Below are positions 1 through 8,850 of a stretch of 49,527 nt of DNA, piece by piece. The translations under genes were made by a program, and so were the position numbers. The notes below the pieces were generated by a model. That model was not told the DNA's origin. It saw nothing but the letters and a program-made list of their open reading frames with translations, and made no database searches. The number at the start of each line of letters is the position of its first letter. Positions within the stretch are counted from its first letter, which is position 1. The stretch comes from a virus. The stretch is from the IMG/VR virus record IMGVR_UViG_3300013010_002302, positions 1 through 49,527 of that record; one strand, 5' to 3'.

Positions 1-462
1 CACTCAGCAGGTGAAAATATTTATAATCAAGGCCCTACAGCATCTATGCCATACAAAGACGAAACATTAACTACACAATTCTTAGCAGACGGAACAACTG
101 CAATGTATACTCTTGATTTTACAGCTAATAATGTAAATGAATTTGAAGTATTTGTAGCAGGAAAGCGTTTGCGTAAAGATGCAATTAGTAGTTATGTACA
201 ACCTATCAAAAACGGTGACGAAATACAAGTAATTGCACCAGATAGTCCAGAAGGCGATGTAACATTGCCAGCAGAATTTAGTGTAGACACTGTAGACGAT
301 ATTACTACATTAACATTAACAGAAACACCAACTGAGAACGTTAAGGTTACAGTTGTTAGACGCCAAGGAATACGGTGGTCGGAACCAGGAATACCATTAG
401 GTGAAACAGAAAATGACATTAGTAGATTCTTACGGGCAGCAACAGTTGACCTGCCGCGATAA
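1..462 (+). CDS. Phage structural protein, 3' part (5' end outside window)
   Basis: The frame is open from base 1, so the gene starts upstream. The first in-frame Met codon is at 46, but the 15 codons before it (HSAGENIYNQGPTAS) read as normal protein, so 46 is probably internal. About 153 residues are visible and end in LPR. The sequence is polar and beta-strand-like, with no signal peptide or membrane segment. It sits directly before a run of virion genes in the same orientation, which is the main reason for calling it structural. I do not recognise a specific family. Confidence 0.6.
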   Translation, partial: HSAGENIYNQGPTASMPYKDETLTTQFLADGTTAMYTLDFTANNVNEFEVFVAGKRLRKDAISSYVQPIKNGDEIQVIAPDSPEGDVTLPAEFSVDTVDDITTLTLTETPTENVKVTVVRRQGIRWSEPGIPLGETENDISRFLRAATVDLPR

Positions 463-465
463 ATA
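458..465 (+). promoter_or_regulatory. Candidate T4-type late promoter (GATAAATA)
   Basis: GATAAATA differs from the T4 late -10 element TATAAATA at one base. It overlaps the stop codon of the preceding gene and lies 27 bases before the start at 493. Related motifs precede the genes at 5144 and 6685, which supports a shared late signal. This is motif reading only. Confidence 0.4.
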
Positions 466-492
466 CATGAGCAGGATGATAGGTATAAAACT

Positions 493-1107
493 ATGACAGA
501 CAAATTAAATGAACAAAGCGGTGTGCTGCTACAAGGACACATTAAAATACACAATCCAGAAACTGGAGAAGTGATAGTAGATAAACGTAATGCTATTCAT
601 TACGAAAACATGAGTATTAGTCTTGCAGAAAGTTTAGGCAATGCAGGTACTGGATGGATTTATCAAATGGGGTTTGGCAACGGCGGCACTAGTGTTGACC
701 CAACAGGTATTATTACATACCTAACTCCAAACAGCACAGGCACAAATGCTAGTTTGTACAACGAAACATTTACTAAAGTAGTAGATGATCGTAGTGTAAA
801 CAATCTTGATCCTGCCCGTAATAAGATTGAAACACGCCATGTAAGCGGTACAAACTATACAGATATATTAGTTACTTGCTTGCTAGACTACGGTGAGCCT
901 AACGGCCAAGATGCATTTGACACAGCTTCTAGTGCAGATAGTTTGTATGTTTTTGATGAATTAGGTTTAAAAGCCTACAATGCAACTGGCACAGGTAGAT
1001 TATTAACGCACGTTGTATTTCATCCAGTACAGAAAAGTCTTAATAGACTAATTCAAATTGACTATACTGTTAGAGTGCAAAGTTTAACTGGCTTTAACGA
1101 GGGATAA
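493..1107 (+). CDS. Putative virion structural protein, 204 aa
   Basis: Soluble protein rich in Asn, Thr, Gly and Asp, with a beta-rich look and no transmembrane segment or enzyme motif. The N-terminal part (HIKIHNPETGEVIVDKRNAI, residues 16-35) resembles the domain that opens small baseplate or tail accessory proteins of marine T4-like phages, but I cannot name the family with certainty. The ATG at 493 has a modest AGG about 9 bases upstream. The next fibre-like gene begins 4 bases after its stop, so the two are probably co-translated. The structural assignment comes mainly from context. Confidence 0.6.
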   Translation: MTDKLNEQSGVLLQGHIKIHNPETGEVIVDKRNAIHYENMSISLAESLGNAGTGWIYQMGFGNGGTSVDPTGIITYLTPNSTGTNASLYNETFTKVVDDRSVNNLDPARNKIETRHVSGTNYTDILVTCLLDYGEPNGQDAFDTASSADSLYVFDELGLKAYNATGTGRLLTHVVFHPVQKSLNRLIQIDYTVRVQSLTGFNEG

Positions 1108-1111
1108 TTAT

Positions 1112-3217
1112 ATGTCATATACAATACAATATACTGATAGTGCTGAAAAGGATCCTATCGTAGTTGAAGACCAAACAATTAATACTGATACTAGTATTAA
1201 ACTGCCAGGCAAAAATAGTCTAGGGTACGGTGCTGCAATAGGTGAAAATTTATTACACTTACTAGAAAATTTTGCAAGCCCGACAGAACCATCAACTCCT
1301 ATTGAAGGACAATTATGGTACAATAACAATACAGAACAATTACTAATTTATGATGGTACAGTTTGGGTATCAGCAAGTGGTCTTAAAAAGAGTACTACTG
1401 AACCTGATGCTTCAGAAGCACTAACAGGCGATTTATGGGCAGATACTGATAATCAGCAGTTATACTTATATACTGGATCTAGTTGGATTTTAGTTGGTCC
1501 GAGCTTTAGTAGTGGGTTAACTACTGGAGCACAGCCTAATACTATTACTGGCCAAGATAATGCAGAATATACAGTAATTGAAGTTCAAGTCAATGCTAAT
1601 ATTGTTGCTATTGTTGCGTTTAACACATTTACGCCTAAAGCTACAATACCAGGGTTTTCAGGAACTCAAATACGACCAGGTATTAACTTAGCTAATAGAG
1701 ATACTGACGGCGACGGCATTAACGATGTTAAGTTTTATGGCATTGCAGAAAAGTCAGAAAGTCTTATTGTTAATAATTTAGCGGTTCCTGCAGCTAATTT
1801 TTTAAGAGGAAATGCTGAATCAACAACTACTTTTCCTTTAAATATTCAAAACAATACGGGTATTGCATACGGCATTAATGGTGAACTTAATATTGGTATT
1901 GAAGGAACAGCAGGAGTTATACAACATAACATTGAAGGTTCTAATATCGACTTTAGAGTCAGAAATGTCGGAAACAGTAAAACAGTATTACGAGTAGATT
2001 CGAGTTTACGAGTAGGTATTAACAACGAAGCTCCAGACGAGGCGCTAGATGTTACAGGTAATACTAAAATTAGTGGAATCATTACTACTAACGACACAAC
2101 ACAGAGTAGTACTATTAGTAACGGAGCATTAATTGTAAAAGGCGGAGTAGGAATTGCTAAAACTCTTAATGTAGGCGATTCAGTTAATGTACAAAAAAGT
2201 ATAACATTAGGCAACAACGACTTAGTAGTTGACACTGCTGCTAGTGATTTAATTATGCCAGATCTTAACAATACTAGAAACATTGGTAGTTCTACTAAAA
2301 AATGGCGCAAAATACATGCAACTACATTTTTAGGAAATTTAGAAGGCCAAGTTAGTGGCAATGTAAGTGGCAAATCGGGCAGTTCAGACAAATTAACAAG
2401 TTCGACAACTTTTAGATATCAAGGCGATGTAGAAACTGTTGAAGCTGCATTTGACGGTCAAACCGGCGGCGGACTAAAAACATTTTCGCTAACACTAAAA
2501 AATACTATTATTAGTGCTAAAGAACAAGTGTCTAACAGTTTGTCAAATGACGAATTCTTAATGGATAGAACTAGCGGCACTAACACCGGCTTAAAGCGTA
2601 TATCAAGGTCAACTTTATTTAATAGTATTATAGGCCTAACACCGATTGGTAGTGTTATGCCATATGCAGGACTTACAGAACCAACAGGATGGAAATTTTG
2701 TAATGGTCAAGAATTAAGTACAGGTGTATATAACCAATTATTTGAATTAATTAATTTTAACTACGGCCCAACACCATCTATTGGATTTTTTAACATTCCA
2801 GATCTTAGAGGCAGATTTCCATTAGGTAATTTATTAATGGGAGGCACGACACCACCTGTTGACGATCCAGATACAAGAAATCGAGGTTCGAATAGTAGTG
2901 TAATAGGTGCCGTTGACGGTACTGATGCTACTACTATTGGCGTAGAGAACCTGCCAGAACACCAGCATGATATGAAAGCGGAAGCAGGACAGCAGTTTTA
3001 TTCCCACAGAGAAGTAGACGGCAGAGGCATTCTTCCACCTGGCGTACAAGGATCTTCTTTGCAAACAGGTGCAGACGATTTGGCACAACGTTTACCAAAT
3101 AGTGGAGATGTTCTTATACCCCCAGGAAGTACTTTTAGTGAAGTTGGAGCACCAATTGACATTATGAATCCATTCCAAACTATTAATTATATTATCTACA
3201 CAGGAGTTGTTTCATGA
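1112..3217 (+). CDS. Tail-fibre-like protein with C-terminal phage tail collar domain
   Basis: A 701-residue protein. Residues about 1-130 form a module also found in the next two genes, with the cores YGAAIGENLLHLLENFA, GQLWYNN and IYDGTVW. The middle is a long Thr/Asn/Gly-rich beta region typical of fibre shafts, including ALDVTGNTKISG. Residues about 511-580 match the phage tail collar domain: GSVMPYAG, PTGWKFCNGQ, FNIPDLRGRFPLG. A downstream EHQHD (about 616-620) is a further collar-type metal-binding hint. Such proteins form short or long tail fibres or baseplate-attached collars that contact the host surface. The stop overlaps the next start (ATGA, 3214-3217). Confidence 0.85.
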   Translation: MSYTIQYTDSAEKDPIVVEDQTINTDTSIKLPGKNSLGYGAAIGENLLHLLENFASPTEPSTPIEGQLWYNNNTEQLLIYDGTVWVSASGLKKSTTEPDASEALTGDLWADTDNQQLYLYTGSSWILVGPSFSSGLTTGAQPNTITGQDNAEYTVIEVQVNANIVAIVAFNTFTPKATIPGFSGTQIRPGINLANRDTDGDGINDVKFYGIAEKSESLIVNNLAVPAANFLRGNAESTTTFPLNIQNNTGIAYGINGELNIGIEGTAGVIQHNIEGSNIDFRVRNVGNSKTVLRVDSSLRVGINNEAPDEALDVTGNTKISGIITTNDTTQSSTISNGALIVKGGVGIAKTLNVGDSVNVQKSITLGNNDLVVDTAASDLIMPDLNNTRNIGSSTKKWRKIHATTFLGNLEGQVSGNVSGKSGSSDKLTSSTTFRYQGDVETVEAAFDGQTGGGLKTFSLTLKNTIISAKEQVSNSLSNDEFLMDRTSGTNTGLKRISRSTLFNSIIGLTPIGSVMPYAGLTEPTGWKFCNGQELSTGVYNQLFELINFNYGPTPSIGFFNIPDLRGRFPLGNLLMGGTTPPVDDPDTRNRGSNSSVIGAVDGTDATTIGVENLPEHQHDMKAEAGQQFYSHREVDGRGILPPGVQGSSLQTGADDLAQRLPNSGDVLIPPGSTFSEVGAPIDIMNPFQTINYIIYTGVVS

Positions 3218-5106
3218 GTTATAAAATAAACAAAACTAACGGCGATTTACTAGTAGAACTTGCAGATGGTGTAATTGACATTGTATCTACAGACATTACA
3301 CTAGTAGGCCGTAATTATAAAGGATTTGGCGAAGCATTTAATGAAAACTTTGTTAAAATAATTGAAAATTTTGCATCAACAAGTGCTCCTACTAATCCAT
3401 TAGAAGGCCAATTATGGTACGATACTAGTGAAAATAGGTTAAACATATATGACGGAACTAGTTTTAGAACTGCCGGATCACCGACAGTTAGTAGCAATCA
3501 ACCTACAAACTTAGTATCTGGAGATTTATGGATCGATAATGCCGAAAATAAATTGTACTTTTGGGACGGTACTGATTTAGTATTAGTTGGCCCTGAATAT
3601 AATTCTACACAAGGTAAGACAAATACCGAAGCAGTTACAATGGTTGATACTTCTAATCAAACTCGTACTGTGTTGGCGTTATATATTGGCGGAGTATTAG
3701 CAGGAATATTTAGTAGTTCTAAATTTACTCCAAAAATAGACTCTAATATATTACCGTATGCAGCAGGTCGAGCTATTGAAATAGGGTTTAATCCAACAGT
3801 TGTTGCAGACTTTAAATTCCAAGGAACTGCACTAAACGCAGAAAACTTAGTTGATAGTCAAGGAAATTCATATTTACCATCAGCATTTGTTGCAACAAAC
3901 GAGCGTGATTTAAATAATGTAGTAGTAGATCAGCAAATGGAAGGTGCCTTGTTTGTTAAAGGAAACAACGGACTCACTGTAGGGTTCGGCGACTCTCAAT
4001 ATGCTTCATTTAAAACAGTAGACAGCGGCGTCACTACAGCAATAGAATTAAAACAATTAAATTACGACTTTGCTATTAGAGTACCGCAAGGAAACAACTT
4101 TATTGAAGCATTTACATTAGACACCAGTACTAGCAGAATCGGCATCTACCAAGATACTCCGACAGTGGCATTAGATGTTACTGGTGCTGGCAAGTTTACT
4201 GGAGATTTAACTGTAGGTGGAAATTTAACTATTGAGGGAACTACAACAACAGTTAATACTGCAACAATGACAATAGATGATCCTAATATCGAATTAGGAT
4301 CAACTGCATCACCAACTGATACTACAGCAAATCAAGGCGGCATTACACTAAAAGGGACAACTGATAAGACAATTAAATGGGTACAATCAACAGGAAACTG
4401 GACGTTAAATCAAAACACTGATTTAACTGCTGGCAAAGAATACAGAATTGAAAATTTACAAATACTTTCTAAAACGACACTAGGTAGTACTGTTACAACT
4501 GCTGCCGGATTAACTAGTATTGGAACTTTAGCAAATTTATCTGTATCAGGAACTGCAACTGTTGGAAGTATTTCGTCTAATATTGCATTAGCTATTACTT
4601 CCACTGGCGATATTACAATTAACAACCAAAAAATTACAGGAGTTGCTAATCCCACAGTAGATTCGGATGTAGCAACTAAAGCATATGTTGATACTTCAAC
4701 ACTGACTCAGCCTATTGCAATGTCTTTAGATATTACAGGACTTTCTAGTCCAAACCCTGCCGGCACTGGTTCGGGCCCAACTACTGATGTTAAAGCTATT
4801 TTAGAAAGTATTAGCCCTGCAACTAGTATAAGAAACGGTACAGTTGCTAAAATACATTGCACAAGTTATGCAGCAGCAACAGTTAGTGGTATTGCAGTTA
4901 CAGTTACAACAGACAGTACAGGCGTTTTACAAAAATCTACAGTTCTTGTTGACAAAGTTACTACAGAAGCTCAGTCAGTTATACAAGACATTGTAGCAGC
5001 AAATACTGCCTCTGGTCCGCTTACACTAACGCCTGACAGATATACAATGACATTTACTATAACCGGATCAGTCTGGACATTTACAAGCACAACTAATTAT
5101 CCGTAA
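3214..5106 (+). CDS. Tail-fibre-like protein, paralogue of the preceding gene
   Basis: 630 residues. The N-terminal module (FGEAFNENFVKIIENFA, GQLWYDT, NIYDGTSF) is homologous to the genes at 1112 and 5144. From about residue 319 (ALDVTGAGKFTGDLTVGGNL) it has the fibre-shaft repeat style of marine myoviruses. NQKITGVANP and ATKAYVDTS near residues 475-495 match a motif common just before fibre tips. The C-terminal 130 residues carry neither the collar domain nor the cleavage-like domain of the neighbours, so the tips of the three proteins differ. It overlaps the upstream stop by four bases. Confidence 0.82.
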   Translation: MSYKINKTNGDLLVELADGVIDIVSTDITLVGRNYKGFGEAFNENFVKIIENFASTSAPTNPLEGQLWYDTSENRLNIYDGTSFRTAGSPTVSSNQPTNLVSGDLWIDNAENKLYFWDGTDLVLVGPEYNSTQGKTNTEAVTMVDTSNQTRTVLALYIGGVLAGIFSSSKFTPKIDSNILPYAAGRAIEIGFNPTVVADFKFQGTALNAENLVDSQGNSYLPSAFVATNERDLNNVVVDQQMEGALFVKGNNGLTVGFGDSQYASFKTVDSGVTTAIELKQLNYDFAIRVPQGNNFIEAFTLDTSTSRIGIYQDTPTVALDVTGAGKFTGDLTVGGNLTIEGTTTTVNTATMTIDDPNIELGSTASPTDTTANQGGITLKGTTDKTIKWVQSTGNWTLNQNTDLTAGKEYRIENLQILSKTTLGSTVTTAAGLTSIGTLANLSVSGTATVGSISSNIALAITSTGDITINNQKITGVANPTVDSDVATKAYVDTSTLTQPIAMSLDITGLSSPNPAGTGSGPTTDVKAILESISPATSIRNGTVAKIHCTSYAAATVSGIAVTVTTDSTGVLQKSTVLVDKVTTEAQSVIQDIVAANTASGPLTLTPDRYTMTFTITGSVWTFTSTTNYP

Positions 5107-5112
5107 GATGTG

Positions 5113-5140
5113 CTAAATACTAACAATGAGGGATTAAATA
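5113..5140 (+). promoter_or_regulatory. Candidate late-promoter motifs CTAAATA and TTAAATA
   Basis: The 37-base gap between two fibre genes holds CTAAATA (5113-5119) and TTAAATA (5134-5140), close to T4-type late -10 elements. The first is better placed, 25 bases before the ATG at 5144. A GAGGG (5128-5132) could act as ribosome-binding site. No -35-like element is seen, as expected for phage late promoters. Confidence 0.35.
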
Positions 5141-5143
5141 AAC

Positions 5144-6655
5144 ATGGCGTATACAATAAACAATTACAACACAAACCAGTTAACTATTGTACAAGATGGT
5201 ACGTTAGACCAAACAACTGATATTAAGCTAGTCGGCAAGAACTATGCAGGGTATGGCGAAGTGCAGAATGAAAATTTTGTATTTTTGCTAGAAAACTTTG
5301 CTGGGGCCAATCAACCACCTAGAGCAATTACAGGGCAAGTTTGGTTTGACACTGCAAATAGTAAATTAAAATTTAATGACGGTACTAAATGGCGCACAAC
5401 AGGTGGCGCAGAAATTAGTGCAACTGCTCCTGCAGGATTAGCAACTGGCGACTTTTGGTGGGATACTACTAACGAACAGTTATATTCTTATAACGGCGCT
5501 GATTTTGTACTTATTGGTCCTCAAGACGCTGGTTCGGGTATCACACAGATGCAAAGTAGAACAGTCCGTGATACTCTTTCAGCAAGCAAAAGTATAATTG
5601 CAGCTACAGTTAATGATGACGTGATGTTTATTATTAGTACTGAAGAATTTACAATTGATACCACCGATGCTGAAAATGCCATAGCAGGGTTTGATATTGT
5701 ACGCAAGGGCATAACCCTTAAAGATACAAAATCAACAAACCCCATAGACGGCGTTACCACAGGCACAACACGATACTACGGCACTGCAACAAACTCTGAC
5801 AGACTTGGCGGCGAACTAGCATCAAACTATATTACTTCAGCTGTAGGTGTTCCGACTGTATTTACTGAACTTGTTAACTTCCAAACTGATGCAGGTATTG
5901 CTATTGGTGCAGGACTAGATTTAAAACTATTTATTGAAGACGACAACCAAGGTGTTATACAAAATGCACAAGGTGACGAAATTCGTTTTAGAACAAAACA
6001 GACAGGCGGCACAAACAAAAACGTTATTACTTTAGAGCCAGGATTGGTTAAACCAGGACTTAATTTAGCTGGCACCGATAATGAGTCTGTAAAACTTGGC
6101 GATACTTCTAACGTATTCGCACAAGTTCATGCTACAAACATATATGGAATTTCAGAAAAAGCAAGTGCTCTTATAGTAGGCGGTTCAGCAAGAGTAGGCG
6201 CAGTTGATAGTATTGGCACAGGAACAGGTAATAGTGTTGCTGTAAGAGATGGCGTAGGTAACTTAAACGCAGTATTATTCCAAGGAACTGCAACTAGCGC
6301 ACGCTATGCTGACCTTGCAGAAAAATACACAACAGCAGAAGAACTAGCACCAGGAACAGCAGTGGCAGTTGGCGGCGAAGCAGAGGTTTGTCCAGCAAGT
6401 GCAAGTAATCATTGTATTGGTGTTGTTTCAACAGATCCGGCATACATGATGAACAGTGATAGTGATGGTCAATACATTGGTCTTAAAGGACGGTTACCTG
6501 TAAGAGTTAAAGGTGCAGTTAAAAAAGGTAATGCAGTCTATGCAATGGCCGATGGTGTATGTACAACTATTTCAACAACTGCATTAGTTGGTATTGCACT
6601 TGAATCAAGTGATGATACAAATGAAAAACTTATAGAGTGTGTGTTAAAAGTATAA
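5144..6655 (+). CDS. Tail-fibre-like protein with cleavage-domain-like C-terminus
   Basis: 503 residues. It opens with the shared module (YGEVQNENFVFLLENFAG, GQVWFDT, KFNDGTKW). The C-terminal 115 residues (from about 389, ADLAEKYTTAEELAPGTAVAV) resemble the intramolecular-chaperone autocleavage domain (Peptidase_G2 type) at the end of some phage fibre and spike proteins: a hydrophobic GTAVAVGGEAEV strand, IGVVSTDPAYMMN, and PVRVKGAVKKGNAV. The domain assignment is from remembered sequence style and is moderate. If right, the end of the polypeptide may be removed during trimer folding. Confidence 0.8.
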   Translation: MAYTINNYNTNQLTIVQDGTLDQTTDIKLVGKNYAGYGEVQNENFVFLLENFAGANQPPRAITGQVWFDTANSKLKFNDGTKWRTTGGAEISATAPAGLATGDFWWDTTNEQLYSYNGADFVLIGPQDAGSGITQMQSRTVRDTLSASKSIIAATVNDDVMFIISTEEFTIDTTDAENAIAGFDIVRKGITLKDTKSTNPIDGVTTGTTRYYGTATNSDRLGGELASNYITSAVGVPTVFTELVNFQTDAGIAIGAGLDLKLFIEDDNQGVIQNAQGDEIRFRTKQTGGTNKNVITLEPGLVKPGLNLAGTDNESVKLGDTSNVFAQVHATNIYGISEKASALIVGGSARVGAVDSIGTGTGNSVAVRDGVGNLNAVLFQGTATSARYADLAEKYTTAEELAPGTAVAVGGEAEVCPASASNHCIGVVSTDPAYMMNSDSDGQYIGLKGRLPVRVKGAVKKGNAVYAMADGVCTTISTTALVGIALESSDDTNEKLIECVLKV

Positions 6656-6658
6656 ATA
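6651..6658 (+). promoter_or_regulatory. Candidate T4-type late promoter, exact TATAAATA
   Basis: An exact TATAAATA overlaps the stop codon of the fibre gene and lies 27 bases before the start at 6685. It is the best late-promoter match among the structural genes. Confidence 0.5.
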
Positions 6659-6684
6659 TACATAGTTAATAAAGAGGATATAGC

Positions 6685-7596
6685 ATGCCAGTCACCATAG
6701 GCCAAACAATAGGCGAAGCAGAATATACTACTATCCGCAGTGGAATAGTACTAGTGATGGGAACACCAGGCGGCACCGGAGCAGGAGCATCTGGTTATAA
6801 CCAATCAATTGCATCTTCGGCAGTTAGTCCTGGGGATAAAATCACAGCCACAGCGTGGAACACATTAAAAACTGATATTGATAAAGCATACACACACCAA
6901 GTTGGATCAGCACCGAGTCCTGCATTAGCAACTGTTAATACTGATAGCGGAATTACAAAAACAATACACGATGCACTTGAAACTGCGACTAATTTTATTA
7001 AAGATGCAGGAAATAGATTTACAATAGGCAGCGGGCAATCTACAACAGTTTCGGCTAGCAGTAAAACTAAAACTAATTGGAACGGGACACAAATACATGA
7101 TATAACGTTTACTTGGGCAAGTGCAAATGCAGTAAAGGCATTCTTTAATGCAGGCGGAAAGCTAGTATTATCGTCAACTTTGTCATATACAGGCAGTGAA
7201 GCAAAAACACTAGATTGGCAATCAACGGTCGCGGGCCCAGGCGTTGTTACTATGAATCATGTTAGTGTTAGTAAAACAGGAGCATCTGGTACTGTTATTA
7301 ATGATGGGTACTATGATCTTGATACCACTGCTCGTTACCTAGTATCAAAGACAGGTACTAATCCGTACTCAGAAAACGATTATCAAATTGAAGCTAGGTC
7401 GATCACAAACGGTGTAAGAATTCGTCTAATTTATAGAGATGATGACACAGGCGATCAAACAGGCCTTGGCCCGCCAGAAGACGAAAATGTACAAGGTACA
7501 CTAACTAGTGCGCTAAGTTATATTCGACCAACCGGTTCAAACGTACAGACTGATGCCCCTACAATTGCATTTGGTGCTACAAATACATTCACATAA
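6685..7596 (+). CDS. Putative virion structural protein, 303 aa
   Basis: A soluble, glycine- and threonine-rich protein without enzyme motifs. It begins MPVTIGQTIGEAEYTTIRSG and has a beta-rich centre (HDITFTWASANAVKAFFNAG, KLVLSSTLSYTG). This is the style of conserved structural proteins found beside fibre genes in marine T4-like phages; I do not know a specific role. The ATG at 6685 has AAAGAGG (6671-6677) at good spacing. It is the last gene of the structural block. After it, both promoter type and gene content change. Confidence 0.65.
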   Translation: MPVTIGQTIGEAEYTTIRSGIVLVMGTPGGTGAGASGYNQSIASSAVSPGDKITATAWNTLKTDIDKAYTHQVGSAPSPALATVNTDSGITKTIHDALETATNFIKDAGNRFTIGSGQSTTVSASSKTKTNWNGTQIHDITFTWASANAVKAFFNAGGKLVLSSTLSYTGSEAKTLDWQSTVAGPGVVTMNHVSVSKTGASGTVINDGYYDLDTTARYLVSKTGTNPYSENDYQIEARSITNGVRIRLIYRDDDTGDQTGLGPPEDENVQGTLTSALSYIRPTGSNVQTDAPTIAFGATNTFT

Positions 7597-7599
7597 CAC

Positions 7600-7628
7600 T
7601 TGACACATTGAAGAATTGAGTATATACT
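7600..7628 (+). promoter_or_regulatory. Strong sigma70-type promoter, TTGACA-N17-TATACT
   Basis: The -35 TTGACA is at 7600-7605 and the -10 TATACT at 7623-7628, with 17 bases between. The first base transcribed would be near 7635, giving a leader of about 20 bases before the ATG at 7655. It stands in the only sizeable gap between the virion genes and the accessory genes. This implies that the accessory chain is read by unmodified host RNA polymerase, unlike the late genes upstream. Confidence 0.8.
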
Positions 7629-7642
7629 TATAACAAGTATAT
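7622..7642. promoter_or_regulatory. Palindrome over the promoter start site
   Basis: ATATACTT (7622-7629) and AAGTATAT (7635-7642) are perfect inverted arms around ATAAC. The palindrome covers the -10 box and probable transcription start, a position suited to an operator. The 10-mer TATACTTATA inside it recurs at 33131-33140 in the divergent intergenic region. Confidence 0.4.
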
Positions 7643-7654
7643 GAGGATTTATCT

Positions 7655-8002
7655 ATGGACGAACGATTACAAAAAGCATTAGAGTTTTCTAATTTTTTAG
7701 AAACACAAAATAATCAAAAACGCATATTTTTAGCACAGTACAAGGAAAACCTTGTACACTACACTCGCGGACACAAGTTTACAGTTACGCAAGAATTAAT
7801 TAATTTTGTACATACATTGTCAAACATGCACCCAGATGGTGCTATAGTATTAGATGATAACGATACTCCATTTGCTATCACTGATATTGATGAATTTGCA
7901 AAAGAAATAATAGGCGTATATGTATTTGCTTCGCGTAAGTATGCTATTGATTATGAATCAATTAAACACCATAGATCAGTACAAGGATTAATAGATCTAT
8001 GA
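7655..8002 (+). CDS. Conserved hypothetical phage protein, 115 aa
   Basis: A small soluble protein, helical at both ends. It begins MDERLQKALEFSNFLETQN and has a central VLDDNDTPFAITDIDEFA stretch and a C-terminal helix ending SVQGLIDL. I recall similar small proteins beside fibre genes in marine myoviruses but know no function. The ribosome-binding site is GAGG (7643-7646). It is the first gene after the strong promoter and overlaps the next gene by ATGA (7999-8002). Confidence 0.65.
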   Translation: MDERLQKALEFSNFLETQNNQKRIFLAQYKENLVHYTRGHKFTVTQELINFVHTLSNMHPDGAIVLDDNDTPFAITDIDEFAKEIIGVYVFASRKYAIDYESIKHHRSVQGLIDL

Positions 8003-8850
8003 ACAGTGGGGACCGTGGAGTTTTACTTTTTGCATTTAATAACAATCATATTGATTATGCAAAACAAGCTATCTATTGTGCAAAACGCATAAAAACACAC
8101 CTTAATTTACCAGTACAACTTGTTACAGATTCAGTTGAATATATTGAATCAGAATATCCGTTTTATAAAAATTATATTGATGTAGTAACTTACCAACCGT
8201 CACCGCAAGGTTCTATAAAAACATTTAATGATGGATTATATAGTTCTAAACGATTAGAATGGAAAAATTGCGCCCGGATTGATGCGTATAACATAAGTAT
8301 ATTTGAAAACACATTAGTAATTGATACAGATTTATTATTATTTAATGATAAATTATTATCTTGTTTTGATACTACTGAAGACTTTATGATTGCTAAACAC
8401 CATGAACTTGTTAATATTAATGGAATAAACTTCGATAGAGTAAGTGATAAAACTATTCCAATGTATTGGGCAACTATACTTTACTTTACAAAAAGTGATA
8501 CTGCTAAGACTGTGTTTGATTTAGTTGCACATATCAAAGAAAACTATAATTATTACCGAACAGCTTATAATATAGTTGAAACTAAGTTTAGGAACGACTT
8601 TGCATTTAGTATTGCAGTACATATGATGAGCGGATTTGAATCTAGTACAGAATGGCCCAAGCAATTAAACAGTGATATGTGGGTGTCAACAGACAGAGAT
8701 GTATTGATAGACATTGACGATACTACAGTTAAACTTCTTGCACATAAGTCTTGGGATTATTTGCCTGTAAAACTTACAGATGCAACAGTTCATGTTATGA
8801 ATAAATTCAGTTTAAATTCTTTTATAGACAAGGAGTTTGAAAATGAGTAA
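7999..8850 (+). CDS. Glycosyltransferase-like protein (GT-A fold, DTD motif)
   Basis: 283 residues. The N-terminus (VLLFAFNNNHIDYAKQAI) followed by VQLVTDS and VVTYQ is the layout of small nucleotide-sugar-dependent transferases related to GT8. The metal/nucleotide motif is D109-T-D111 in LVIDTDLLLF. It has no signal peptide or membrane helix, so it acts in the cytoplasm. The next gene has the same architecture. The likely role is transfer of a sugar to a glycan, protein or DNA base; the acceptor is unknown. Confidence 0.65.
   Translation: MNSGDRGVLLFAFNNNHIDYAKQAIYCAKRIKTHLNLPVQLVTDSVEYIESEYPFYKNYIDVVTYQPSPQGSIKTFNDGLYSSKRLEWKNCARIDAYNISIFENTLVIDTDLLLFNDKLLSCFDTTEDFMIAKHHELVNINGINFDRVSDKTIPMYWATILYFTKSDTAKTVFDLVAHIKENYNYYRTAYNIVETKFRNDFAFSIAVHMMSGFESSTEWPKQLNSDMWVSTDRDVLIDIDDTTVKLLAHKSWDYLPVKLTDATVHVMNKFSLNSFIDKEFENE

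Noticed and set aside
1846-2391. Long minus-strand open frame inside the fibre gene
   Set aside because: It lies opposite a well-supported fibre protein, has a hydrophobic composition typical of antisense reading of such repeats, and no ribosome-binding site.
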